Positions 32,478-40,092 of a DNA stretch of 64,000 nt are shown piece by piece. The DNA is from an uncultured Treponema sp. (GTDB lineage Bacteria > Spirochaetota > Spirochaetia > Treponematales > Treponemataceae): positions 62,001 through 126,000 of the forward strand of contig CAJUBD010000005.1 of NCBI GenBank assembly GCA_910584475.1, in the 5' to 3' direction. Both the position numbers and the translations under genes were made by a program. The notes below the pieces were generated by a model, which ran no database searches, was not told the origin of the DNA, and saw only the letters and a program-made list of their open reading frames with translations. How positions within the stretch are numbered: position 1 is the stretch's first letter; each line of letters starts with the position of its first letter.

Positions 32478-32756
32478 CTATTGCCGCAAGCCTTCTTTCG
32501 GCGCGCCCGCGCTTCCTGTCGCGTCATCTGTTTGTGAAAACAAGTCCAGTTCAGGCGAGTCGCCTGCGCTTGCGACCGGCTGGTTCATCAGCACTTGAAT
32601 CTTTCCTTCGATGCGGTCGATTTCCTTTTCCATTCCTTTTGCCAGTTTGATTCCCTCTTCGAACGAGGCGAGCGCGTCTTCGAGCGTCACTTCGGGATTT
32701 TTGATTTTTTGGCTGATTTGTTCAAGCCGTTCCAAATTCTCTTCAAAATTTTTCAT
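32478..32756 (-). CDS. xseB: Exodeoxyribonuclease VII small subunit
   Basis: A 92-residue protein with the XseB core (FEENLERLEQISQKIKNPEVTLEDALASFEEGIKLAKG, residues 4-42), slightly longer than usual because of a Ser/Asp/Gly tail. It binds XseA to form the exonuclease that degrades single-stranded DNA from both ends. It sits 25 bp downstream of xseA and 16 bp upstream of mutL on the same strand. Confidence 0.93.
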   Translation of the reverse strand: MKNFEENLERLEQISQKIKNPEVTLEDALASFEEGIKLAKGMEKEIDRIEGKIQVLMNQPVASAGDSPELDLFSQTDDATGSAGAPKEGLRQ

Positions 32757-32781
32757 AGCAATTCTCCATATTTTTTCTGAA

Positions 32782-33996
32782 TTATTTTTGTGCCGAATCC
32801 ACAGTGGCGAAAATTTTTCCCTTTGCCGGAATTATTTCTATTTTTTCGCCGGACGAAACTTCTTCAAAACTGCGGACAATTTTTCCGCTGGAATTTCTCA
32901 CCATCGAATAGCCGCGTTCAAAAAGTGCGGCGGGCGAAGCGTTTTCCAAAATCAAGATTTGCTTTTCGAGCAAAGTTTTCGCGCTTTTCACGCGCTCGGT
33001 CATATTTGAAAGCAAGTCTTCTTTCGCCGAATCGAATCGCTGTAAAATCGGCTGCTCGATACTGCGGAATTTCAATTCCATTGTTTCAGGCGAAAATTCT
33101 TTTATCATCAATTTTAGATTTTCCACGCGTCGGCGAATCTCGCTTTCAAACTCGGATTTTTTTTGCTCAAAAAAATAAAGCACGTCGTCCAAAATAGGCA
33201 CGGCGATTTCTGCTGCGGCGGAAGGAGTGGGCGCGCGGCGGTCCGCGGCGAAGTCGCAAAGCGACCAGTCTATTTCGTGCCCCACTGCGGAGATGACAGG
33301 AATTTTCGAGGCTGCCACGGCGCGGACGACGCTTTCTTCGCTGAAAGGCAAAAGGTCTTCGAGAGAGCCTCCTCCTCGACCCACAATCAAAACGTCGCAG
33401 ATTTTAAAGTCGTTGGCGCATTGGATTTGGCAAACGATGCTCTGTGCGGCGGCTTCTCCCTGCACGGCGGCCGGAAAAATAATCACGTCCACATATTTGT
33501 TCCGTCGCCTCGTAATCTGCAAGATGTCGCGGATTGCCGCCCCGGTTGTGCTCGTGACAACTCCGACGGTTTTCGGAAAAGCGGGCAGGGGAATCTTCTT
33601 CGCCTCGTCGAAAATGCCTTCTTCTGCCAGTCGTCTTTTGCGCTCTTCTAGCATCAGCAAGATGTTTCCGCTTCCAGCCAATTCCATCGAGTCGATTACG
33701 ATTTGATAATTTCCGCGCGCGGCGTAAACCGAAAGTTTTCCCTTTGCGCGGACGAGATTTCCGTCTTTCGGCGAAAACTTCAAGCGCATTGCGGTGGACT
33801 TCCACATCACCGCCTGAATCTGCGCCTGAGAATCTTTTAGCACGAAATAAACGTGTCCCGATGAGCTTGGCCTGTAGTTTGAGATTTCCGCCTCGAGAAT
33901 GACTTCGGGAAAATTTCCTTCGATGATGTCCTTGATATAATTCGTGAGTTGGGTGACGGAAAAAACTGTGTCGCTTGAGTAAAAAGTTTGGGACAT
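32782..33996 (-). CDS. xseA: Exodeoxyribonuclease VII large subunit
   Basis: A 404-residue XseA. The N-terminal OB-fold reads VFSVTQLTNYIKDIIEGNFPEVILEAEISNY and SSGHVYFVLKDSQAQIQAVMWK. The catalytic region reads VVTSTTGAAIRDILQI, VIVGRGGGSLEDL, FSEESVVRA and VISAVGHEIDWSLCDFAADRRAPTPSAAAE, all family hallmarks. Coiled-coil and C-terminal GYS(M)V motifs follow. Length is normal. It is the first gene of xseA-xseB-mutL. Confidence 0.95.
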   Translation of the reverse strand: MSQTFYSSDTVFSVTQLTNYIKDIIEGNFPEVILEAEISNYRPSSSGHVYFVLKDSQAQIQAVMWKSTAMRLKFSPKDGNLVRAKGKLSVYAARGNYQIVIDSMELAGSGNILLMLEERKRRLAEEGIFDEAKKIPLPAFPKTVGVVTSTTGAAIRDILQITRRRNKYVDVIIFPAAVQGEAAAQSIVCQIQCANDFKICDVLIVGRGGGSLEDLLPFSEESVVRAVAASKIPVISAVGHEIDWSLCDFAADRRAPTPSAAAEIAVPILDDVLYFFEQKKSEFESEIRRRVENLKLMIKEFSPETMELKFRSIEQPILQRFDSAKEDLLSNMTERVKSAKTLLEKQILILENASPAALFERGYSMVRNSSGKIVRSFEEVSSGEKIEIIPAKGKIFATVDSAQK

Positions 33997-34092
33997 GATT
34001 TCATTCTAAGGAAAAATGAGAAAAAATTCAAGTGCCTTTGGCGGTTGGCAGGTAATGAGTGGCGAGCCCCTTGTACTGACAACATTATGTTT

Positions 34093-34238
34093 TTGGTACA
34101 AAAAGATGATGAATTTGTACCAAAATGATAATCTTTTTGTGCTGTACCAGATGACGCGGTTGGTACAAAAAGAGAGTGTTTTTGTACCAAAAAGATTATG
34201 AATTTGTACCTACAAGATAATGTTGTAGGTATGAGGAT
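34093..34238. repeat. Cluster of TTGGTACAAA / TTTGTACCAA inverted and direct repeats
   Basis: In the 360-bp gap between xseA and the next gene, the word TGGTACAAA or its complement TTTGTACCA occurs at about 34095, 34125, 34160, 34182 and 34204, spaced 22-35 bases. A smaller palindrome, CCTACAAGATAATGTTGTAGG, follows at 34209-34229. These could be operators or remnants of a repeat. No ORF here is convincing. Confidence 0.55.
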
Positions 34239-34299
34239 TAAAGGGGCGAGATTTTTGCTTGCAGATTTTCAAGGAAAAATAAATTTCAATTGATTTTTG

Positions 34300-34327
34300 T
34301 TGACAAAGCAAAGACAGGGGTTATAAT
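34300..34327 (+). promoter_or_regulatory. Promoter for the secreted protein at 34356
   Basis: TTGACA (34300-34305), a 16-base spacer, TATAAT (34322-34327). Its -10 overlaps an ATG at 34326, which argues that translation starts at the later ATG (34356). Confidence 0.75.
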
Positions 34328-34355
34328 GAAATTATTAAATTTGCGGGTAAGTTTT

Positions 34356-34823
34356 ATGAAGCGAATTGGTATGATATACGCGTTGCTTTTGCTTGTATGC
34401 GCACTTGGATTTTCTGAAGGCGACTCCGCCATTGATGTCTCGGCAGAGTCTTCGGCGAAAGATTCTGTTTTGAGTCTGAAGTTTTTGGTGGACGAGCATG
34501 GATTTCTCAAGTTTACGAAATATCAAAATTTTGCAGTTTCGTACAAAGAAAGGAACGCGATGCTGGATTCCGCTCTACAAGACGCTCGGGCGATGAAAAA
34601 GCGTCGCTCTTGGCGCGCTTCATCCCTTGTGTTTGCGGGAATGCTTGCCGTCTGTGTTGCGACGGACGCGGTGTATTTGTGCGGAGAAGACCTGCCGCAT
34701 AAGGAGGCTATTTTCAATACGGCATCAGCAATGGGGTTGTGCCCCGGTTTTGCCAAGATACTGGCAGGCGAAACCTCAACGGCTCACTACTTGATTGCCA
34801 CGGACGCTCCGTCCTCGCAATGA
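34356..34823 (+). CDS. Secreted hypothetical protein
   Basis: A 155-residue protein with a signal peptide (MKRIGMIYALLLLVCALGFSEG). There is a charged middle and a second hydrophobic stretch (SSLVFAGMLAVCVATDAVYL, about 90-108), so it may be anchored in the membrane. No domain is recognised. The start was chosen from the promoter position; earlier in-frame starts overlap the -10 or precede it. It stands alone between xseA and the flavoprotein gene. Confidence 0.6.
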   Translation: MKRIGMIYALLLLVCALGFSEGDSAIDVSAESSAKDSVLSLKFLVDEHGFLKFTKYQNFAVSYKERNAMLDSALQDARAMKKRRSWRASSLVFAGMLAVCVATDAVYLCGEDLPHKEAIFNTASAMGLCPGFAKILAGETSTAHYLIATDAPSSQ

Positions 34824-34866
34824 CTGCTTGCAAACAAAAACTCGTTAGCATGGCTTGCCGTGCGAC

Positions 34867-35415
34867 CTATTGTCTATTACTTGTAACAAGCGAACTTCCT
34901 TGTTTTCCCGTGGCGTGCTCGATTTCGATTTCCACGCAGCAGAGCGCGTCGAACATTCTTCGGATTTCCTCGCGGACAAATTGCGCGTCATCGTTGTAGC
35001 GCAGTCCGAAAATTTCGGAGGCGCGAAAAATCTCTTCTTGCCCTTGCAAGATTCTCGCCTTGCCGAAAACGATGACGCTTTTGTACGCCGTGGTCAACTT
35101 TTCTTTTATGATGTCGTCTTTTTGAATTACGCAGAGGCTCACTTTTTGGCAATTTTTGAGCGCGTCGAATTTGTGGCCTACTTTCGCGCCATGGAATAAA
35201 ATTTTTCCGAACGATTCGCTTTCGATTTCCTCTTTTTCTTCGCCAGAAATTTTCGCTTCGGGTTCAGCCTCGCAAAATACGTAATTTACGGGAACGGCAT
35301 AAGGATAGCCGTCGTCGCCGCTCAAAGCCAAGACCGCCGTCTTTCCGTTTTTCAAAATTTCGAGCGTTTCTTCGCGGCCTAGCTGCTGTTTTTCCCTTCG
35401 CATTTTTCGGAACAT
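34867..35415 (-). CDS. Pyridoxamine 5'-phosphate oxidase-like flavoprotein
   Basis: A 182-residue protein of the split-barrel, FMN-binding family that includes NimA nitroimidazole reductases. Markers are MRREKQQLGREETLEILKNGKTAVLALSGDDGYPYAVPVNYVF at the front and ILFHGAKVGHKFDALKNCQKVSLCVI in the middle. It probably reduces or binds small molecules with a flavin or heme. A 20-residue acidic insertion (EAEPEAKISGEEKEEIESES) separates the strands. GGAGG lies upstream of the ATG at 35415. It is divergent from the EAL gene. Confidence 0.85.
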   Translation of the reverse strand: MFRKMRREKQQLGREETLEILKNGKTAVLALSGDDGYPYAVPVNYVFCEAEPEAKISGEEKEEIESESFGKILFHGAKVGHKFDALKNCQKVSLCVIQKDDIIKEKLTTAYKSVIVFGKARILQGQEEIFRASEIFGLRYNDDAQFVREEIRRMFDALCCVEIEIEHATGKQGSSLVTSNRQ

Positions 35416-35497
35416 ATTTTACCTCCTAATGAACACGCAAAATCGAAATGTCGACATACTTGAAAAAATTTCTATTATGATATAACATTTCAAGATT

Positions 35498-37396
35498 ATG
35501 TACAATTGTCTTGGCGAAATATGCGTTTTGATTCTCTCGGCTGTGCTGCTTTTCAATACATTCTTCTCGTTTTCGTTTAAGGAAAGGAAAAACGTTTGCT
35601 TTTTGCTTTGCGTAGTTTGCATTTTGCTTTCGACTCTTGCGAACATAATTTCAATTTACAGAATTGAACATTTCGATCCGAAGTCCATCGCGCTTTCCAC
35701 GGCGATCACTTCAATTTTCTTTTTGTTTCTTGGACTTATCCCTTTTGTTTTCGCAAGTTACGCGTTTGAATTCTTGTCGCTTCCTCAAAAATTCAAAATG
35801 GCGTTTCGCATCGCGCGCCTCATTCCGTTTTCTGTTTATCTCATAACGCTTGCCTTGAATCTTAAGTTCAATCTGATTTTCCGCTATGATCCAGTTGACG
35901 GCTATGTGCGTGGCTCGCTCAAAAACATCACTTATATCGAAACTGCGTTTTACGCGGCGCTGATTTTGATGGCGGTTTTTTGCAGTCGAAAAACCCTTTC
36001 GCGCCACATAAAGCTCACGTTTGTGATTTATCCGATTTTGGGATTGTGCATCAGTTCGATTCAGTTCTTTTCAACGTACTTGGTAATGACTGGAACGACT
36101 TCGTTCGCGACATTGCTTCTGGTATATTTGAGCGTGCAGACGGACTTGCTCGAATACGATATGAAGACCGGTCTGCTCACGGAGCGGAATCTTGAAAAAG
36201 TCTTGCGCAAAAATCCCAAAGGCTTTTTGTGCGTGATTTCAATTGAAAATTACGGCATGCTTGAAGACCGTATGGGAGTCTATGACTTTAACGCCTTGAT
36301 GATAAAGCTTTATTCGAATTTGAATTCAAGTTTCGGAAGGTCCGCATATCAAATAGGCGCGAACAAGGTCGCGATTTTTTCGAACGATTTTGCGGCGCAA
36401 AAAAAATATGTGGCTGAATTTTTCGAGCGCTTCGAAATTTTTTCTACTGCTGATGGACTGAGCCACAAAATAGATTTTCTCGCCGCATTTCTCGAGCTTC
36501 CACAGAATGCCGAAAATTATGAAAATGCGATGGAACTCGTAAACAATTTGCTTGCGAGCGCGAGAAAGAACAAAAGGCAGAAATTTATTTATTGCGATCA
36601 AAGTTATGTTGACGAGTTGAACCGCGCCAAGAAAATTTGCGCGATTCTCGACAGAGAATTGAATTTTGATTCCAAGCAATTTCAAGTTTATTTTCAGCCG
36701 ATTTACTCTGTGTCCGAAAAGCGTTTCGTTCACGCCGAATCTTTGGCTCGGCTTGTTGGTACGGAAATCGGCGACATCATGCCGACGGAATTCATTCCGC
36801 TCGCCGAGTCCAAAGGTTTCATCGAACGGCTTGGAAATGTGGTTTTCGAAAAAGTCTGCGACTTCATCGCCCGAAACAAGAATGTAGTGGAATTTGTTTC
36901 CGTGAATTTTTCTGTGGAGCAAATGGTCAGTCCGAAAGTCGTGGAATTCGTATTGTCCACGATAGAAAAATTCGGCATCGAGCCGCGGAACATCGTCATT
37001 GAAATCACCGAAAGCATTTTCATAAAAGATTTCGATATGATTCGCAGGAATATGCTCAGGCTTTCAGGCGAAGGCTTGAAATTTGCCCTTGACGATTTTG
37101 GCACCGGATATTCAAATTTCGCGAATGTCATTTCGCTTCCTTTCCAGACAATCAAAATAGATCGCTCGTTTGTCTTGATGATGAAAAAGAAAGTCAAAAT
37201 TCAAAGGCTTGTAAAAAGCCTCGTCCATACTTTTAAAGAAAATTGTCTGGAGATTCTCGTCGAGGGCGTGGAAGACGATGAGCAGGACGAAATGATAAAA
37301 GGCGTGGGCGCGGATTATATACAAGGATTTTTGTATGCCCATCCGATTCCCGAGCGGGAATTTTTGTCCGTCATAAAAAATGCGAATTCAAATTAA
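35498..37396 (+). CDS. Membrane-bound cyclic-di-GMP phosphodiesterase (EAL domain)
   Basis: A 632-residue protein. Residues 1-215 hold about seven transmembrane helices of the kind found in the N-terminal 7TM sensor of histidine kinases. Residues 220-370 resemble a GGDEF fold without the GGDEF motif. Residues about 385-630 are an EAL domain with AESLARL (ESL for EAL), EITES, DDFGTGYS, KIDRSF, EGVE and QGFLYAHP. The metal and catalytic residues of active phosphodiesterases therefore appear present. It should hydrolyse c-di-GMP in response to a membrane signal and could influence motility and surface polysaccharide. No clear ribosome-binding site precedes the ATG. Confidence 0.88.
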   Translation: MYNCLGEICVLILSAVLLFNTFFSFSFKERKNVCFLLCVVCILLSTLANIISIYRIEHFDPKSIALSTAITSIFFLFLGLIPFVFASYAFEFLSLPQKFKMAFRIARLIPFSVYLITLALNLKFNLIFRYDPVDGYVRGSLKNITYIETAFYAALILMAVFCSRKTLSRHIKLTFVIYPILGLCISSIQFFSTYLVMTGTTSFATLLLVYLSVQTDLLEYDMKTGLLTERNLEKVLRKNPKGFLCVISIENYGMLEDRMGVYDFNALMIKLYSNLNSSFGRSAYQIGANKVAIFSNDFAAQKKYVAEFFERFEIFSTADGLSHKIDFLAAFLELPQNAENYENAMELVNNLLASARKNKRQKFIYCDQSYVDELNRAKKICAILDRELNFDSKQFQVYFQPIYSVSEKRFVHAESLARLVGTEIGDIMPTEFIPLAESKGFIERLGNVVFEKVCDFIARNKNVVEFVSVNFSVEQMVSPKVVEFVLSTIEKFGIEPRNIVIEITESIFIKDFDMIRRNMLRLSGEGLKFALDDFGTGYSNFANVISLPFQTIKIDRSFVLMMKKKVKIQRLVKSLVHTFKENCLEILVEGVEDDEQDEMIKGVGADYIQGFLYAHPIPEREFLSVIKNANSN

Positions 37397-37420
37397 GTTG
37401 CGCGAACAGGTTTGCATGCG

Positions 37421-37444
37421 CGAGTTTCGCGTAGCGGAAACTCG
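37421..37444. repeat. CGAGTTT/AAACTCG palindrome, copy 3
   Basis: CGAGTTTCGC and GCGGAAACTCG with a GTA loop and one bulge. Located between the EAL gene and the spiro-SPASM promoter. Confidence 0.55.
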
Positions 37445-37472
37445 CAAGCGATGCGATGCCTCGCGACCATAC

Positions 37473-37501
37473 TTGCGGAAAAATAAATTTTATGCTATGC
37501 T
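37473..37501 (+). promoter_or_regulatory. Promoter of the spiro-SPASM/glycan operon
   Basis: TTGCGG (37473-37478), a 17-base spacer, TATGCT (37496-37501). Transcription would begin only a few bases before the ATG at 37512, which has no ribosome-binding site, so the first gene may have a nearly leaderless message. Confidence 0.5.
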
Positions 37502-37511
37502 GATTCCATAA

Positions 37512-39161
37512 ATGCAAATCGTTTTGTTTTCGCCCGAAAGCGCGGCGCAGTTTGAAAAAGTTTTTCCCTCAAAAAACGGCGGGCAAAGCGCGCTTGAGCG
37601 TTCTTTGCTTTGGGCGGAGGAAATCGCGAAAAATTTTCCGCCTTCTAAAGTCGCAATTTTTTGTTTTGCGAAAAATGAGGCGGCGGTAAAAAGCGCGATT
37701 GGCGCGCGAGAAATCTTTTGCCTCGCCGAAGAAAGTTGGAATGTCGCGCGTCTGCTTGAGAAAATGTCCGCGCTCGCAAAAGATTCAGGCGAGGCTTGCA
37801 TCGTCTATGCGAACGCTGCCGCGGCATTTTTGGACGCGCCGCTTTCAAAGGAACTCATTCGACTTCACACTGAATACAAGGCTGAGTACACTTTTGCAGA
37901 CGGCTATCCTGCGGGCTTCGCGCCTGAAATTTTGGACACGGGCGCGGCGGCGATAATTTTTGCTTTGTGCGAAAAAGCCGCGCTCGAACAAGGAAAGTCC
38001 GCCGTCACGAAAGATTCGATTTTCGATGTAATCAAATCCGACATAAATTCTTTTGAGATTGAAACGCAAATCGCAAGCCATGACTACAGGCTTTTGCGGA
38101 TGAATTTTTTGTGCGACGAAAATATAAATTTTTTGAGCGCGAAAAACTTGGCGAAAAAAATCGTGGAAAAAAATCGCATGGATTTGCTTGAAATCGATTC
38201 GCAAAAAATTGGCGAAGAAAACGTGATCGCGATTTCGCAGATAGCAAGAGACTGTGACGAAGTTTTGAAAACCGTGCCCGCGTTCTACAATATTCAAGTC
38301 AACTGCGCTTGCAAAGTGCCGCCGCCTTTTTCGCCTTACGCGGATTTTTTTGAAAGGCGTTATGGCGAGAAAATTCTTTCTACGAATTTTCGGATGCCAA
38401 GCGAAAAATTTTCTGCTCTCGTGAAAAAAATAAAATCTTTTTCGCAAAATGCGGTCGTCTCGCTTTCGCTTTTCGGCGAGGCGGTCTTGCATCCTGAAAT
38501 AGATTCTTTCGTGCGAGAGATTTTCCAAAACGATTTGACTGCATTCTTGGAAATCGACGGCGCGGCTTTGAAGGATTTTGTCGAAAGTGAAGCGTACAAA
38601 AAAATCCGTGATTTCGTTCCGAATGAAAGCCGCAAAAAAATAATTTTCGCAGTTTCACTTGATGCTTTTTCCGACGAAAAATTTTCTGCGCTTCACGGCG
38701 GCGCGAATTTGCAGGATGCGATTTCGGCGATAAAAATCATTTCTGCGGATTTTTGCGAGACTTACGCGCAATTCACTCGCACGGCTCAAAACGAAGACGA
38801 GCTTGAAAATTTTTTCCTAACTTGGAGCGAAAAGTCGAGCGCGACCGGCGGAAAAATCATCGTCCAAAAATACGACAATTTTTGCGCCGCGCTTCCTTCA
38901 GTAAAAACCGCCGACCTTGCGCCGGTGGTGCGAGAACCGTGCTGGCATTTGCGGCGCGACATGGAAATTCTTTTTGACGGGAGCGTTCCGCTTTGTCGCG
39001 AAGTTTGTGCTTTTGAAGATGCGGAAATTCTTGGAAACGTTTTTGATTCGAGCCTCGAAGAAATTTGGCAAAAAAAGAATTCTGTTTTGCGCGAGCATAT
39101 TCAAAAAAAATATGGCGGACACTGCGGAAAATGCGATGAATATTACATCTTCAATTTTTAA
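37512..39161 (+). CDS. Spiro-SPASM protein
   Basis: A 549-residue protein of the spirochaete-restricted spiro-SPASM type. The N-terminal half is nucleotidyltransferase-like. The middle (about 255-450) follows a radical-SAM barrel pattern (VSLSLFGEAVLHPEIDSFVREIF, FAVSLDAFSDEKFSALHGG), but the place of CxxxCxxC reads NCACKVPPP, so no SAM-binding cluster is expected. The C-terminal SPASM-like region has CWHLRRDMEILFDGSVPLCREVC and CGKC and could bind one iron-sulfur cluster. Its role is unknown. It leads a run of sugar-activating and glycosyltransferase genes, which suggests a place in surface or flagellar glycosylation. Confidence 0.8.
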   Translation: MQIVLFSPESAAQFEKVFPSKNGGQSALERSLLWAEEIAKNFPPSKVAIFCFAKNEAAVKSAIGAREIFCLAEESWNVARLLEKMSALAKDSGEACIVYANAAAAFLDAPLSKELIRLHTEYKAEYTFADGYPAGFAPEILDTGAAAIIFALCEKAALEQGKSAVTKDSIFDVIKSDINSFEIETQIASHDYRLLRMNFLCDENINFLSAKNLAKKIVEKNRMDLLEIDSQKIGEENVIAISQIARDCDEVLKTVPAFYNIQVNCACKVPPPFSPYADFFERRYGEKILSTNFRMPSEKFSALVKKIKSFSQNAVVSLSLFGEAVLHPEIDSFVREIFQNDLTAFLEIDGAALKDFVESEAYKKIRDFVPNESRKKIIFAVSLDAFSDEKFSALHGGANLQDAISAIKIISADFCETYAQFTRTAQNEDELENFFLTWSEKSSATGGKIIVQKYDNFCAALPSVKTADLAPVVREPCWHLRRDMEILFDGSVPLCREVCAFEDAEILGNVFDSSLEEIWQKKNSVLREHIQKKYGGHCGKCDEYYIFNF

Positions 39162-40092
39162 CGAGCGGCAGATAAATTGCACGATTCTCGGCGGCAGGCG
39201 TTCCGAAGAAAAGTCCGCTTTGAATGTCGCGGCGATTTTGCTCAACGGTGGCAACAGCTATCTGCGGATGCAAAACCTCGAAAACCTTTCCAAGTGCGGA
39301 TTTGAAAAAATCATTTCGGTGGAGAATGACTCTAAGAATTTTAATTTGGATGATTTGCTGCAAAATTTTCCCGAAGTGAAATTCGTGATTCCTTTGGAAA
39401 ATGCTGTCGACGGAGATTTGATAAACGCGGCGATGGCGGAAATAGATTCGCCTTACGCACTTGTTTTGCGCGACTCGATTCGAATTACTCGAGAAATTCT
39501 CACGCCTCAACTTTCCGAAAAATTGGCGGCGCAAAATATTTTTTGCATCGTGCCGCGCCTTTTCGCGCAGGACAAAACTGCCGTTCCGATAAAATTCATT
39601 CCGGGCGTAAAGAAATCTGTTTTGAACATCGAGTCCGACTTTCAAATTTCCGACGGCGAGCCGACGCTTTATCCTTTCAATTTTTTGGGATTTTACGACA
39701 CGAAGAAATTCAAGCGTTTGGGCGGCTACGATTTCGCGATAAAAAATCCTTATTGGCAGAATTTGGATTTCGCATTCCGAGCGTGGCTTTGGGGGGAGCG
39801 CATAAAAATTTCCACAGGGCTTTCTTTTTCCTATGCCGAAGAAATTCCGCTCGTGGATTCCACGCCAGACATTTCGCAACTACGCTTTTTCCTGAAAAAC
39901 ATGGCTCCCGTGATAAAGGGCGGCCGCGCGGATTTGCCGCTTTCAAAATTCTTTGCCTTTAAAATGCGCTCGTCGTGCGGCATTTTTGAAACGCTTCGCC
40001 AATTCAGTTCAGCGCGAAATTGGGTGCAAAAAAACGGGCGGCGTTTTGCGTTCGATGCTTTCAAATTGATAAACGACTGGGGGAAAATCTGA
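39136..40092 (+). CDS. Glycosyltransferase-like protein
   Basis: A 318-residue protein with features of family 2/7C-like glycosyltransferases. It starts with a Rossmann-type half (GGNSYLRMQNLENLSKCGFEKIISVEND). Its acceptor-side motif is NFLGFYDTKKFKRLGGYDFAIKNPYWQNLDFAFRAWLWG, which mirrors the GGFDE-ED.DL-R pattern. The DxD metal motif is not obvious. The start at 39136 overlaps the spiro-SPASM gene by 26 bp; an ATG eight codons earlier is also possible. Its stop overlaps the next start (TGATG), so the three genes are coupled. Confidence 0.65.
   Translation: MNITSSIFNERQINCTILGGRRSEEKSALNVAAILLNGGNSYLRMQNLENLSKCGFEKIISVENDSKNFNLDDLLQNFPEVKFVIPLENAVDGDLINAAMAEIDSPYALVLRDSIRITREILTPQLSEKLAAQNIFCIVPRLFAQDKTAVPIKFIPGVKKSVLNIESDFQISDGEPTLYPFNFLGFYDTKKFKRLGGYDFAIKNPYWQNLDFAFRAWLWGERIKISTGLSFSYAEEIPLVDSTPDISQLRFFLKNMAPVIKGGRADLPLSKFFAFKMRSSCGIFETLRQFSSARNWVQKNGRRFAFDAFKLINDWGKI

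Noticed and set aside
34016..34201. Short plus-strand ORF over the TTGGTACAAA repeats
   Set aside because: Its peptide merely translates the repeats (VQK, YQN words), with no ribosome-binding site; the repeats are better explained as DNA sites.
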